Source: Betaproteobacteria bacterium
GTDB taxonomy: Bacteria; Pseudomonadota; Gammaproteobacteria; Burkholderiales; Usitatibacteraceae
DNA: 61,005 bases
Direction of reading: 5' to 3'
Assembly: GCA_016790765.1 (NCBI GenBank)
Contig: JAEUMZ010000206.1
Location: forward strand, 1 to 61,005
Positions 1-8,871 of the stretch are shown here, one piece after another (position 1 is the stretch's first letter; each line of letters opens with the position of its first letter). A program made the translations under genes and the position numbers. The notes beneath the pieces were generated by a model that worked only from the letters and a program-made list of their open reading frames with translations, was not told where the DNA came from and made no database searches.

Positions 1-54
1 GTGGGCAAGTCGTTTTCGCAATTCCTCGCCACCCAGAATTTCAAGAAAGGCTGA
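1..54 (+). CDS. 3' end of an unidentified gene (partial)
   Basis: The frame starting at base 1 is open and ends in TGA eight bases before the next gene. Only 17 residues are visible, ending in QNFKKG. The closeness to the phosphoribosyltransferase gene suggests one transcript. Nothing in so short a tail identifies the protein. Confidence 0.4.
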   Translation: MGKSFSQFLATQNFKKG

Positions 55-61
55 ACCCGCC

Positions 62-619
62 ATGAACGCTGCCGACGCCCGCGCCCTGTTGGGCGAATCC
101 GAGGTCCTGTTCACCGCCGAGGAGGTCAATGCGGCCACGGCCAAGGTGGCGCGCGAACTCAATCACGACTACGCGGACAAGCATCCGCTGGTGCTGGGCG
201 TGATGGGCGGCGCGGTGGTGTTCGCCGGCCAGCTCATGCCGCAGCTGGACTTCCCGATGGACTTCGACATTGTGCAGGCCTCGCGCTATGGCGAGAAAAC
301 CATCGGCACGCACCTGACCTGGCGCGTGACCCCGCGCGACAACGTCAAGGGCCGGCACGTGCTGCTGCTCGACGACATCCTCGACGAGGGCGTCACGCTC
401 GCCGCCATCGTCGAGCTGCTCAGGTCGCAGGGGGCGGCCAGCGTCGAATGTGCGGTGTTCTGCGTGAAGGATTACGGCGCGGAAAAGAACGCGCAAAAGC
501 CGTTGCAGGCCAAGTACGTCGGGCTCACCGTGCCCAACCGCTTCATCTTCGGCTACGGCATGGACGTGTCCGGGGCCTGGCGCAACCTGCCGGCGATCTG
601 GGCCAAGCGGGAAGGCTGA
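62..619 (+). CDS. hpt: hypoxanthine-guanine phosphoribosyltransferase
   Basis: A 185-residue type I phosphoribosyltransferase that would salvage hypoxanthine and guanine with PRPP to IMP and GMP in the cytoplasm. The PRPP-binding loop is clear as VLLLDDILDEGVTL near residues 100-113. The early VLGVMGGAVVFAGQL segment and the late FIFGYGMDVSGAWRNLPAIW segment, which binds the purine in this family, are both present. Length is normal. It starts at ATG eight bases after the preceding stop. A purine nucleoside phosphorylase-family gene follows after a repeat, so the two may form a purine-salvage unit. Specificity for hypoxanthine over guanine cannot be read from the sequence. Confidence 0.9.
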   Translation: MNAADARALLGESEVLFTAEEVNAATAKVARELNHDYADKHPLVLGVMGGAVVFAGQLMPQLDFPMDFDIVQASRYGEKTIGTHLTWRVTPRDNVKGRHVLLLDDILDEGVTLAAIVELLRSQGAASVECAVFCVKDYGAEKNAQKPLQAKYVGLTVPNRFIFGYGMDVSGAWRNLPAIWAKREG

Positions 620-631
620 TTGAAAGGCGGG

Positions 632-772
632 GCCACAGATGAACGCAGATGAACGCGGATGCAATTCCAGGAATTGAATAGCCATGCGTTGGCGAGGTGT
701 TCCAGGCATTCATGCGGAGAAGCCGCGCCAGACGTGGACGATCATCTGCGTTCATCTGCGTTCATCGGTGGC
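632..772. repeat. 141-bp inverted-repeat unit between hpt and mtnP
   Basis: Arms of 30 bp at 632-661 and 743-772 are inverted copies with two mismatches. Each arm carries two units of the GATGAACGCAGATGAACGC type. It fills almost all of the hpt-mtnP gap (620-802), which has no other visible feature. The 66-70 bp between the arms resemble a decayed copy of the 66-bp palindromic family described elsewhere. Arms of this kind are dispersed in many bacterial genomes (recollection, not checked). Confidence 0.8.
677..742. repeat. decayed copy of the 66-bp palindromic element
   Basis: This segment aligns to the copy at 36102-36167 through TGGCGAGG, GTTC, AGGC and CCGCGCCAG in the same order, with about one base deleted. 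The terminal AAAC/GTTT ends are lost. It sits exactly between the arms of the 141-bp inverted repeat, so it may instead be the core of that unit. Confidence 0.45.
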
Positions 773-802
773 TAATGCAGTTTCACAATTGAACGGGTGA
801 CA

Positions 803-1573
803 ATGCTCGCAATCATCGGCGGTACCGGCCTCACCAACCTCGCGAACCTCACCATCACGCATCGCGAGGTGGTGCGCACGCCGTATGGCGAACCCTCCGG
901 ACACCTGACGTTCGGGCAGATCGGCCCGGCGCAAATGGTGTTCCTGGCGCGCCACGGCTATGCGCACACGTATGCGCCGCACGAGGTCAATTACCGCGCC
1001 AACATCTGGGCGCTGGCCGAGACCGGGGTCACGCGCATCCTGGCCGTCAACGCCGTGGGCGGCATCGCGGCGCAGATGGGGCCTGGCGTGCTGGCCGTGC
1101 CGGACCAGCTCATCGACTACACCCACGGCCGCAGGCACACATTTTTCGAGGGCGGGGAACCCGTCACCCACATCGACTTCACGGAACCCTTCTGCGCCCG
1201 CGCGCGCAACCTCATCGCCCGCGCCGCCCGCGACGCGGGACTGCCGGTGGTCGAGGGGGGCACGCTGGGTGTCACCCAGGGTCCGCGCCTGGAGACGCGC
1301 GCCGAGATCCTGCGGCTGAAGAATGACGGCTGCGCACTGGTCGGCATGACCACGATGCCGGAAGCGGCCTTGGCGCGCGAGAAAAAACTCTCCTATGCCA
1401 CGCTGGCCCTGTCGATGAACCATGCGGCCGGGCTGGGCACCTCGGCCGGCGGCATCAAGCTCGCGGATGCCGATGCGGTGCTGGCCGCCGGCATGGAAAA
1501 GGTGCGCGCCATCCTGGCGCGCGCGGTGGAGTTGCACGCGCAATTGCCGGCGCACGAGCGGGGCATCGACTGA
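803..1573 (+). CDS. mtnP: 5'-methylthioadenosine / S-methyl-5'-thioinosine phosphorylase family
   Basis: A 256-residue PNP/MTAP-family enzyme that would phosphorolyse a methylthio-nucleoside from polyamine synthesis into a purine base and methylthioribose-1-phosphate. The N-terminal AIIGGTGL phosphate loop, the LARHG motif, NYRANIWAL, NAVGGI and GVTQGPRLET are visible in family order. The close overall match to the proteobacterial methylthioinosine branch is from memory, so the exact substrate is uncertain. ATG at 803 follows GGGTGA; a GTG at 797 is an alternative start two codons earlier. Its stop overlaps the ATG of def by one base, so it is co-transcribed with def. Confidence 0.82.
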   Translation: MLAIIGGTGLTNLANLTITHREVVRTPYGEPSGHLTFGQIGPAQMVFLARHGYAHTYAPHEVNYRANIWALAETGVTRILAVNAVGGIAAQMGPGVLAVPDQLIDYTHGRRHTFFEGGEPVTHIDFTEPFCARARNLIARAARDAGLPVVEGGTLGVTQGPRLETRAEILRLKNDGCALVGMTTMPEAALAREKKLSYATLALSMNHAAGLGTSAGGIKLADADAVLAAGMEKVRAILARAVELHAQLPAHERGID

Positions 1574-2115
1574 TGGCGGTGCGGCCGATCCTCAAGATGG
1601 GCACGCCGAGCCTGTTCGAGAAATCGAAGCCCTGGCCGCTGAACAAGTTCGGCTCGCCCGAATTGCAGCGGCTGTTGACCGACATGCGCGAGACCATGAT
1701 CGCCGCCAACGGCGCCGGCCTGGCGGCACCGCAGATCGGCGAGAACGTGCGCGTGGTGATCTTCGAGGTCGGCGACAACCCGCGCTACCCGGGCCGCGAG
1801 AAGATCCCCTTCACGGTGCTGATCAACCCGGTGCTCACGCCGCTCGGCGCCGAGCGCGCCGAGGACTGGGAGGGCTGCCTTTCGGTGCCGGGATTGCGCG
1901 GCAAGGTGTCGCGGTTTGCCAGGCTGCGCTACACCGGCTTCGACGCGCACGGAAAGCCCATCGACCGCACCGTGGACCGATTCCACGCGCGCGTGGTCCA
2001 ACATGAAGTCGATCACCTCGACGGCGTGTTGTATCCGATGCGCATGTCGGACATGACCCAGCTCGGCTTCACCGAAGTACTGTTCCCCGACCTGGCCGGC
2101 GTTGACGACGACTAG
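1573..2115 (+). CDS. def: peptide deformylase
   Basis: A 180-residue metalloenzyme that removes the formyl group from the N-terminal methionine of new proteins. All three family motifs are visible: GAGLAAPQ (near 47-54), EGCLSVPG (near 96-103), whose cysteine is a metal ligand, and QHEVDH (near 138-143), with two histidine ligands and the catalytic glutamate. The start codon overlaps the stop of the upstream phosphorylase. This def is not next to fmt, where many bacteria keep it, so it may be a second paralogue; the rest of the genome would be needed to tell. Confidence 0.93.
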   Translation: MAVRPILKMGTPSLFEKSKPWPLNKFGSPELQRLLTDMRETMIAANGAGLAAPQIGENVRVVIFEVGDNPRYPGREKIPFTVLINPVLTPLGAERAEDWEGCLSVPGLRGKVSRFARLRYTGFDAHGKPIDRTVDRFHARVVQHEVDHLDGVLYPMRMSDMTQLGFTEVLFPDLAGVDDD

Positions 2116-2154
2116 CCGGCCGGCCCCATCACCGTTCCGAACCAGGAGGTTCCA

Positions 2155-2556
2155 ATGCCCGAGACCATCGACGTCAACCCGAACACCGCAGACAGCCGCG
2201 CCGGCCGCGACGTCAAGGACCAGGTCGGCATCGTGCACATCACCTATGGGCTGCATGCCCTGGCGCCGTTCACCTTCTGGACCCTGGCCATCGTGGCCAT
2301 GGTGATCGGCGTGGTGAAAAAGGCCGACGTGTCCGGCTCGTTTCTCGAATCGCACTATGGCTGGCTGTCGCGCACGTTCTGGTGGGGCATCCTGTGGGCG
2401 GTGCTGGCGTGGTCAATCTTCGGGCTCGGCACGCTGATCACGCTCGGCATCGGCTTTTTCGTGTTCTGGATCTTTCCCGCCGCTGTGTTCATCTGGTACC
2501 TCTACCGCGTCATCCGCGGCTGGCTCCTGCTGGCGGACCAGAAGCCGGCGCCCTAG
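2155..2556 (+). CDS. small membrane protein, DUF4870-like
   Basis: A 133-residue protein with a polar N-terminus of about 35 residues and three hydrophobic segments: near 37-57, 78-98 and 98-120. The last two are separated only by a short glycine-rich turn. The arrangement resembles DUF4870 membrane proteins, whose function is unknown. AGGAGG precedes the ATG by about six bases, a strong ribosome site. It follows def by 39 bases and probably ends that transcript, as the next feature is a palindromic element and then the oppositely oriented glnD. Confidence 0.65.
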   Translation: MPETIDVNPNTADSRAGRDVKDQVGIVHITYGLHALAPFTFWTLAIVAMVIGVVKKADVSGSFLESHYGWLSRTFWWGILWAVLAWSIFGLGTLITLGIGFFVFWIFPAAVFIWYLYRVIRGWLLLADQKPAP

Positions 2557-2568
2557 GGTTTCAGGGCC

Positions 2569-2634
2569 AAACTCCAGCACGGGCGCGGCAATCGAGGCAA
2601 ATTCGGCCCATTGACCGCACCGGTGCTGGGGTTT
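2569..2634. repeat. 66-bp palindromic element, copy A (intergenic)
   Basis: Begins AAACTCCAGCAC and ends GGTGCTGGGGTTT. The 21-bp arms pair with about three mismatches around a 24-base centre. It lies between two convergent genes. Its right end supplies the AA of the TAA stop codon of glnD. Length matches the other clear copies exactly. Confidence 0.85.
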
Positions 2635-5287
2635 ACACCTTGATCGCCTCGAGCAGCGCGTCTTTCAGCCCGGCGTCGAAGGTGGCGTCGCCCAATCGTG
2701 GATGCGCCACGACAAACACGTCCTCGGCGCGGCTGCCGAGCGTGGTGATGCGCGCATCGTGAAGGTTGATGGCGTGATCGACCAGCGTGCGCGCAATGGC
2801 CGACAGCAGACCCGGGCGGTCGGCGCAAATCACCGACAACTCCCAAAAGGGCGCGCGGCGCGAGCGCGTGATCGCAATTTCCGGCGCGATCGGGAAATGC
2901 CGCACCTGGCGCGCCAGCCGGCCCGAGGCTGAGGGCGGGGCGGCATCGGGCGCGGCCAGTTTCCTGGCCAACTCGCGTTCAATGTGCGCGATGGCGTGCG
3001 GCGCGCGCACCGCGGTCTTCGGCAGCACCTGGAACTCGTCGATGGCAAAGCCGTCGCGGGTGGTGTAGATGCGCGCGGCGACGATGTCGCAACTGAGCTT
3101 TTCGAAGAAGCCGGTGATGCGCGCGAACAGGCCCGGCTGGTCGGGGGCCATCACCAGTACGTCGAGGCGCTCCTCGCCGTCCTCGCCGGGCTCGGTGCGC
3201 ACCTTGACCGACGGCGCGCTGCGGTCGGCCGAGGCACGCCACTCGGCCGCGTGCCAGGCCATCTCGTCGGCGTCGAAGCGCTGGAAATAGCTGTCGTCGA
3301 CGATGTCCCACAGCGCGGGCCGGTCGCCGTCCGCCGCATCGGTACGCGTGGCGCGGTGGATCGCCAGCGCCTCGGCCTGCTTGTTGGCCACCCAGTGCTC
3401 GTTGTTGACGGCGTCGCCGCGCAGCAGGCGGCGCGTGGCGCGGAACAGTTGCTCCAGGAGGCGTGCCTTCCAGTTGTTCCACACATGCGGGCTGGTGCCG
3501 CGCACGTCGGCCACCGTGAGCAGGTAGAGCGCGGTGAGGCGCCGCTCGTCGCGCACCAGCTGGGCGAACTGGGAAATGACGTCCGGGTCGCCCAGGTCCT
3601 GCTTCTGTGCCACCGAGGACATGCGCAGGTGGTGCTCGACCAGCCAGGCGACCAGTTCCACGTCGTAGGGCGACAGGGCCAGGCGCTTGCAAAACACGCG
3701 CGCGTCTTTCTTGCCCAGCTCGGAGTGGTCGCCGCCACGCCCCTTGGCGATGTCGTGGAACAGCGCCGCCAGGTACAGCACCTCCGGCCGCGCGAATTCG
3801 CGCGCCAACTCGTGGCAGAACGGAAACTCGTGCGCAAAGCGCGGCAGCACCAGGCGCCTCAAATTCCGGATCACCATCAGGATGTGCTCGTCGACCGTGT
3901 ACACGTGGAACAGGTCGTGCTGCATCTGGCCGACGATCTTGCCGAACGCGGGGATGAGCCGCCCCAGCACGCCATAGCGGCTCATGCGGCGCAGCGCGAA
4001 GGTCACCTTCTCGCTCCTGAGCGATTCGAGGAACAGCCGCCAGGTCTCCGGGTTGTCGCGCACGCCGGCGTCGATGCGGTGCACCGCGCGCCACAGTGCA
4101 CGCAGGGTCTCGGGCTCGAAGAACTCCGCCTCCCTCACGCGCTGCAGGGCGAGGAAAGCGCGCAGGATGGCCAGCGGGTCGCGCTCGAACACGGTCACGT
4201 CCTGCGCGGCGATGTTGCCGTTGACCAGTGCGAATTCGGCGTCGATTTTCTTCACCTGGTCGCGCTTGCGGCCGGCCACCTGCTCCATCAGCGCCGGGAT
4301 CAGGATCGAGCACAGTTGCCAGACGCCCTTGGCGGCGAGGTAGTAGCGCTGCATCAGGAGTTCCGAGGCGCGCTTGCCCGCCGTGCCGGCCATGCCGAGT
4401 TCGTGCGCCAGCGCGGTCTGGTGGTCGAACACCAGCCGGTCCTCGCGCCGTCCGGCGAGGAAGTGCAGGCGGATGCGCAGGTCCACCAGCGTCAGGCGCA
4501 GCTTGGCGATGGTCTTGGCCTCGAACTCGCTCAACAGGCCGCGCTCGGCGAGCGCCGTCCAATCCTCGCCGATCCCGGCCGCGCGCGCGATCCACATCAC
4601 CGTTTGCAGGTCCCTGAGTCCGCCCGGGCTTTCCTTGATGTTCGGCTCGAGGTTCAGCGCCACGTCGTTGTGGCGCGCGTGGCGTGCGCGCTGTTCATCG
4701 ACCTTGGCCTCGCAGAACGCGCGCACGCTGCGCGCATGCTGGAGCGTTTGCGTGAGCCCGTTCGCAGCGTCGGCGTCGCCCCAGACGTGGCGTGCCTCCA
4801 GCAGGCTGGTGGCCACCGTGACATCCTTGGCGGCTTCGGCCACGCACTCGGCGATGCTGCGCACCGCGATGCCCGGTTCGAGCCCCACGTCCCACAACAG
4901 GCCGACGAACGACTCGAGGGCGGCCTTCACCGCGTCGTCTTCGCGCGCCGGTGGCAGGATGACGATGTCGACGTCCGAGGACGGAAACAGGTAGCCGCGC
5001 CCGTATCCGCCCACCGCCACGATGGCGCTGCCGGCGGGCAGCGGCACGTCGGCGGCGATCTTGCGGATCAGTTCATCGACCGCGGCGGCGTGCTGGCGCA
5101 ACATGCGGTCCGGGTTCGGCTGGCGTGCGTAGTCCTGCTTCAGGGTCGCGCGCGCCTCGGTGAGCGCCGCGCGGCAGGATTTCACGTACGCGGCGCGATC
5201 CTGCGCGACGGCCAGGTTCAGGCGGACGACCGGTGGCGCGAGCTTCCGGGTGCGCGTGGCCGCCGCGCGCGACGTGCGCTCGCGCAT
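2633..5287 (-). CDS. glnD: [protein-PII] uridylyltransferase / uridylyl-removing enzyme
   Basis: An 884-residue bifunctional nitrogen sensor that uridylylates PII proteins when glutamine is low and removes UMP when it is high. Domains in order are a nucleotidyltransferase with GGYGRG (93-98) and DVD (near 106), a glutamine-synthetase-adenylyltransferase-like middle, an HD domain with FHDIAKGRGGDHSELG near 512-527, and two C-terminal ACT domains (the segments around DQPGLFARI and DRPGLLSAI). Length is standard. It starts 9 bases after the stop of map and is in the same operon. The TAA stop shares two bases with a 66-bp palindromic element. Confidence 0.95.
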   Translation of the reverse strand: MRERTSRAAATRTRKLAPPVVRLNLAVAQDRAAYVKSCRAALTEARATLKQDYARQPNPDRMLRQHAAAVDELIRKIAADVPLPAGSAIVAVGGYGRGYLFPSSDVDIVILPPAREDDAVKAALESFVGLLWDVGLEPGIAVRSIAECVAEAAKDVTVATSLLEARHVWGDADAANGLTQTLQHARSVRAFCEAKVDEQRARHARHNDVALNLEPNIKESPGGLRDLQTVMWIARAAGIGEDWTALAERGLLSEFEAKTIAKLRLTLVDLRIRLHFLAGRREDRLVFDHQTALAHELGMAGTAGKRASELLMQRYYLAAKGVWQLCSILIPALMEQVAGRKRDQVKKIDAEFALVNGNIAAQDVTVFERDPLAILRAFLALQRVREAEFFEPETLRALWRAVHRIDAGVRDNPETWRLFLESLRSEKVTFALRRMSRYGVLGRLIPAFGKIVGQMQHDLFHVYTVDEHILMVIRNLRRLVLPRFAHEFPFCHELAREFARPEVLYLAALFHDIAKGRGGDHSELGKKDARVFCKRLALSPYDVELVAWLVEHHLRMSSVAQKQDLGDPDVISQFAQLVRDERRLTALYLLTVADVRGTSPHVWNNWKARLLEQLFRATRRLLRGDAVNNEHWVANKQAEALAIHRATRTDAADGDRPALWDIVDDSYFQRFDADEMAWHAAEWRASADRSAPSVKVRTEPGEDGEERLDVLVMAPDQPGLFARITGFFEKLSCDIVAARIYTTRDGFAIDEFQVLPKTAVRAPHAIAHIERELARKLAAPDAAPPSASGRLARQVRHFPIAPEIAITRSRRAPFWELSVICADRPGLLSAIARTLVDHAINLHDARITTLGSRAEDVFVVAHPRLGDATFDAGLKDALLEAIKV

Positions 5288-5296
5288 CCGAAGCCC

Positions 5297-6097
5297 CTAG
5301 TTCAGCGGCGCGGGCGGCGGCGGTGCGCCGGGCGACACCGTCAGCACTTCGAAGCCGTCGTCGGTCACCAGTACGGTGTGCTCCCATTGCGCGGAGAGGC
5401 TGTGGTCGGCGGTCACCACTGTCCAGCCGTCGTTCAACATGCGGATGTCCTTGCGGCCGGCGTTGATCATCGGCTCGACGGTGAAGATCATGCCCGCCTT
5501 CAGTTCGATGCCGGTGCCCGGTTTGCCGTAATGCAACACCTGCGGATCCTCGTGGAACTTCTTGCCGATGCCGTGGCCGCAAAATTCGCGCACCACGCTG
5601 TAGCCGGCCTTTTCGGCAAAGGACTGGATGGCGTGGCCGATGTCGCCCAGGCGCGCGCCCGGCTTGACCTTGCGGATGCCGCGCCACATCGATTCGTAGG
5701 TGACCTCGCACAGGCGCTTGGACTGGATCGACGGCTCGCCGACGTAAAACATGCGGCTGGTGTCGCCGTGGTAGCCGTCCTTGATGACGGTGATGTCGAT
5801 GTTGACGATGTCGCCGTGCTTCAACACCTTTTCGCCGGGGATGCCGTGGCACACCTGGTGGTTGACCGAGGTGCAGATCGACGCCGGGTAGGGCCGGTGT
5901 CCAGGCGGCGCGTAGTTGAGCGGCGCCGGCGTGGTCTGCTGCTCGTTGACCATGTAGTCGTGGCAGAGCTTGTCGAGCTGGCCGGTGGTCACGCCGGGCT
6001 TCACGTGCGGGGTGATGAAGTCCAGCGCCTCGGCGGCGAGCCGCCCGGCGATGCGCATTTTTTCGATGTCTTGGGAGTTCTTGAGGACGATGTTCAC
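5297..6097 (-). CDS. map: methionine aminopeptidase type I
   Basis: A 266-residue dinuclear metallopeptidase that removes the initiator methionine after deformylation. Visible ligand motifs are NHQVCHGIP, DIVNIDIT, HGDTSRMF, GHGIG, TVEPMI and the final QWEHT. The C-terminus has a short proline-rich tail (PPPPAP) beyond the usual end. It leads the map-glnD operon. In many betaproteobacteria map lies directly divergent from rpsB; here mutY and a membrane-protein gene lie between them. Confidence 0.95.
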   Translation of the reverse strand: MNIVLKNSQDIEKMRIAGRLAAEALDFITPHVKPGVTTGQLDKLCHDYMVNEQQTTPAPLNYAPPGHRPYPASICTSVNHQVCHGIPGEKVLKHGDIVNIDITVIKDGYHGDTSRMFYVGEPSIQSKRLCEVTYESMWRGIRKVKPGARLGDIGHAIQSFAEKAGYSVVREFCGHGIGKKFHEDPQVLHYGKPGTGIELKAGMIFTVEPMINAGRKDIRMLNDGWTVVTADHSLSAQWEHTVLVTDDGFEVLTVSPGAPPPPAPLN

Positions 6098-6129
6098 GAG
6101 TACAAAGCTAAGGTCTTGATTTGGGGGAG

Positions 6130-6158
6130 ATTATAGCGTCCGCGACCGCAGGGTCACG
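6130..6158 (-). promoter_or_regulatory. probable sigma-70 promoter of map-glnD
   Basis: Read on the minus strand, TATAAT is at 6135-6130, preceded at 16-17 bases by GTGACC (6157-6152), a partial match to TTGACA. It lies about 35 bases upstream of the map start codon. Confidence 0.5.
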
Positions 6159-6206
6159 ATGGCCGGCCGACCGCAGCATCGCAGGTGCCATGTGTGACAA
6201 TCGGGC

Positions 6207-7268
6207 ATGATCCCTTCCCCAGCGAGTGCCACCCGCACAGCATTTCGCCGCCGGCTCATCGCGTGGCAGCAGTCCCACGGCCGCCATGACCTGCCGTGGC
6301 AGAACACCCGCGATCCCTATCGCATCTGGGTATCCGAGATCATGCTGCAGCAGACGCAGGTGCGCACCGTGATTCCGCGCTATGCGGCGTTCATGCAGCG
6401 TTTCCCGACCGTGGCGGCCCTGGCGGCGGCCTCGCCCGACGCGGTGTTGGCCCTGTGGGCCGGGCTGGGGTACTACGCGCGGGCGCGCAACCTGCATCGT
6501 GCGGCGCGCGAGGTGATGGCCGCGTTCGATGGACGCGTGCCCACGGCGGCAGCCACCCTGCAACGACTGCCCGGCATCGGCCGCTCCACCGCGGCGGCCA
6601 TCAGCGTGTTCGCCGCAGGCGAGCGTGCTGCAATCCTCGATGGCAACGTGAAGCGCGTGTTGTGCCGCGTGTTCATGATCGCGCCGGGTGGCGACGCGGC
6701 GGCAGACGCCCGCGGCCTTTGGGACCTGGCGGAGCGCCTCGTCCCGCACGATCACGTCGAGGCCTACACGCAGGGGCTGATGGACCTGGGTTCGGGGGTG
6801 TGCGTGCCGCGCACGCCGGATTGCGCGGCCTGCCCCTTGGCCGCCCTCTGTGGCGCACACCGCGCCGGCCGGGTCGCCGAATTTCCCGTGCGACCGGCGA
6901 AACGCCCGCGGCCCTTGAAGCGAAGCCAGCTGGTGATCGCCCGCCATGGCGACCGGGTGCTGCTCGAACGCCGTGCGCCGAAGGGGATCTGGGGGGGGCT
7001 CTGGAGCCTGCCGGAAGTCGTGGACGGCGCGGACGTGGCGGAGGCGATGAAGAACCGCCTTGGCATCGTCTGCACGGTGAAGGGCACGGCGGCGCCCCTG
7101 CGGCACGAGTTCACGCACTTTTCCCTCGACATCCTGCCCGTGCGGGTCAGCGTCCGGCAAGCACGGCCTCCTGTCCTTCCCGGGGAGTGGACCTGGGCCA
7201 GTCGCAAGGAGCGGCAGGTACTCGGTCTTCCCACGCCGGTGCGCGCCTTGCTCGACGCCTACGCCTGA
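6207..7268 (+). CDS. mutY: A/G-specific adenine DNA glycosylase
   Basis: A 353-residue base-excision repair enzyme that removes adenine mispaired with 8-oxoguanine. The N-terminal domain has LPWQNTRDPYRIWVSEIMLQ and the helix-hairpin-helix LQRLPGIGRSTAAAI followed by the catalytic aspartate in LDGNVKRVL. A C-x6-C-x2-C-x5-C iron-sulfur cluster lies near 199-215. The C-terminal Nudix-like domain that recognises 8-oxoguanine (around GIWGGLWSLPE) is present. It is divergent from map and convergent with the next gene. Confidence 0.95.
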   Translation: MIPSPASATRTAFRRRLIAWQQSHGRHDLPWQNTRDPYRIWVSEIMLQQTQVRTVIPRYAAFMQRFPTVAALAAASPDAVLALWAGLGYYARARNLHRAAREVMAAFDGRVPTAAATLQRLPGIGRSTAAAISVFAAGERAAILDGNVKRVLCRVFMIAPGGDAAADARGLWDLAERLVPHDHVEAYTQGLMDLGSGVCVPRTPDCAACPLAALCGAHRAGRVAEFPVRPAKRPRPLKRSQLVIARHGDRVLLERRAPKGIWGGLWSLPEVVDGADVAEAMKNRLGIVCTVKGTAAPLRHEFTHFSLDILPVRVSVRQARPPVLPGEWTWASRKERQVLGLPTPVRALLDAYA

Positions 7269-7327
7269 CGCCGCAGACCGGCAGCGCCGCACTGTTTCGG
7301 CCGCAGAAACGTGCCCGCAACGGCCCG

Positions 7328-7867
7328 TCAGCGCCGGCCTGCAGCCAGTTCCAGCTTCCGGGCGTGGGGCTTGTACACCTCGCGCGACAGCCACAGCCAC
7401 ATCCGCCCGGCGTCCGGATGGGCGCTTCGCTTCAGGACCTGCTCGGCCCCCTCGGGAGAAAACCCCTTGAGGCGGGTCCCCGGAATGTCGTCGTACGCGT
7501 GCACACCGTACTGGCTCTCCAGCATCAGTGTCGGCTTCTCGCCGATCACCGCCAGCAGGTCGCGATCCACCACCCAGAGTTCGCGCCCGACTTCGTGGCA
7601 ACGGATCTGCACGCCGGAGAAATTGTAGTAGTGGCCCTGGAACTGCTTTAGCGGTTGCCGCGCCACGGCGATGCCCAACTCCTCCGCCATGCCGAGGATC
7701 GGCTTGGCGAGGATGTAGGAGCAGGGGAAGAACATCAGCAATGCGAGTCCGGCGCCGATCGGGTTCCAGCCAAACTTCCAGATCGGCAGCCAGCACAGGA
7801 ACGCCGTCAGGCCGAACCGGCAAACGACGGAAATGATCAAGTCACGGGTCGGATTTTCGCCTTGCAT
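7328..7867 (-). CDS. hypothetical membrane-anchored protein
   Basis: A 179-residue protein with two hydrophobic segments near the N-terminus (about 11-27 and 37-58) and then a soluble domain with YYNFSGVQIRCHE, WVVDRDLLAVIGE and a basic C-terminus. I do not recognise a named family. Context gives no clear role: it lies alone between convergent mutY and the divergent rpsB operon. The first 179 codons are open with family-like hydrophobic patterning, so it is probably a real gene. Confidence 0.65.
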   Translation of the reverse strand: MQGENPTRDLIISVVCRFGLTAFLCWLPIWKFGWNPIGAGLALLMFFPCSYILAKPILGMAEELGIAVARQPLKQFQGHYYNFSGVQIRCHEVGRELWVVDRDLLAVIGEKPTLMLESQYGVHAYDDIPGTRLKGFSPEGAEQVLKRSAHPDAGRMWLWLSREVYKPHARKLELAAGRR

Positions 7868-7926
7868 GGGGCCTCACAGCCATTGCGGCGCATGTCCGGG
7901 CTGTCTCCAGGATTCGCCCGAAATTG

Positions 7927-7956
7927 TTGATTCTTTTGGTTTTTTCTGTGTATAAT
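7927..7956 (+). promoter_or_regulatory. promoter of the rpsB operon with a long leader
   Basis: TTGATT (7927-7932) and TATAAT (7951-7956) are 18 bases apart in an AT-rich stretch. About 150 bases of leader follow before rpsB, including a CCGG-rich hairpin near 7967-7990. In E. coli the rpsB leader mediates feedback by S2; a similar role here is inference. Confidence 0.7.
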
Positions 7957-8109
7957 CGTAGGCTTTCCGGGTTACGCCGGTTCCGGAAAACCGCCAATTC
8001 AACCACCGGCGAATCCACACCCTCGCACCGTTAAGGTCTTTGCCCGCAATTCACCCGAATGCGCAGGCCGAGTCTTGTGAGGGGAGGCCAACCTTAACTG
8101 GAGTATTGA

Positions 8110-8856
8110 ATGTCTGTCACCATGCGTCAAATGCTGGAAGCCGGGGTGCACTTCGGTCACCAAACCCGCTTCTGGAACCCGAAGATGTCCCCCTTCATTT
8201 TCGGCGCCCGCAACAAGATCCACATCATCAATCTGGAAAAGTCGCTGCCGATGTACCAGGACGCGCTGAAGTACGTGCGTCAGCTGGCGGCGAACAAGGG
8301 CACCATCCTTTTCGTCGGCACCAAGCGCCAGGCGCGCGAAATCATCAAGGAAGAAGCGGCCCGCGCCGGCATGCCGTATGTCGATACGCGTTGGCTGGGT
8401 GGCATGCTCACCAATTACAAGACCATCAAGAGCTCGCTGAAGCGCTTGAAGGACCTCGAGCAGATGCGCGAAGACGGCTCCCTCGAAAGGATGCCGAAGA
8501 AGGAAGCGCTCATGTACACGCGCGAACTCGACAAGCTCGACCGCGCCATGGGCGGCATCAAGGACATGGGCGGCGTGCCGGACGCGGTGTTTGTCATCGA
8601 CGTGGGTTTCCACAAGATCGCCGTGACCGAGGCCAAGAAGCTCGGCGTCCCGGTGGTCGGCGTGGTCGATACCAACAACTCGATGGACGGCGTGGACTAT
8701 GTCATCCCGGGCAACGACGATTCCACCCGCGCCATTCGCCTTTATGCGCGCGGCGTGGCCGACGCAATCCTCGAGGGCAAGAGCCAGGTGATCAACGAGA
8801 TGGTCGCCCCGCAGGGTGAGGAACTCGTCGAAGTCACCGAGGAAGCCTCGGCCTAG
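8110..8856 (+). CDS. rpsB: 30S ribosomal protein S2
   Basis: A 248-residue small-subunit protein. The family signatures [22 protein letters not shown] at the N-terminus (split here by reading only) and the [10 protein letters not shown] plus IPGNDD segment later are unmistakable. It heads the translation cluster and is followed by a terminator or attenuator hairpin before tsf, a common arrangement. Confidence 0.98.
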   Translation: MSVTMRQMLEAGVHFGHQTRFWNPKMSPFIFGARNKIHIINLEKSLPMYQDALKYVRQLAANKGTILFVGTKRQAREIIKEEAARAGMPYVDTRWLGGMLTNYKTIKSSLKRLKDLEQMREDGSLERMPKKEALMYTRELDKLDRAMGGIKDMGGVPDAVFVIDVGFHKIAVTEAKKLGVPVVGVVDTNNSMDGVDYVIPGNDDSTRAIRLYARGVADAILEGKSQVINEMVAPQGEELVEVTEEASA

Positions 8857-8871
8857 GCGACGGCATCGGAG

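Noticed and set aside
620..802. Possible CRISPR repeats from the doubled GATGAACGCAGATGAACGC units
   Set aside because: The units are adjacent, with no spacers, and occur as an inverted pair, which fits an inverted-repeat element.
2984..6136. A 1050-codon open frame on the plus strand opposite glnD and map
   Set aside because: It runs antisense to two clearly homologous genes, its translation is rich in Arg, His, Gly and Val as expected of GC-rich antisense frames, and it shows no domain.
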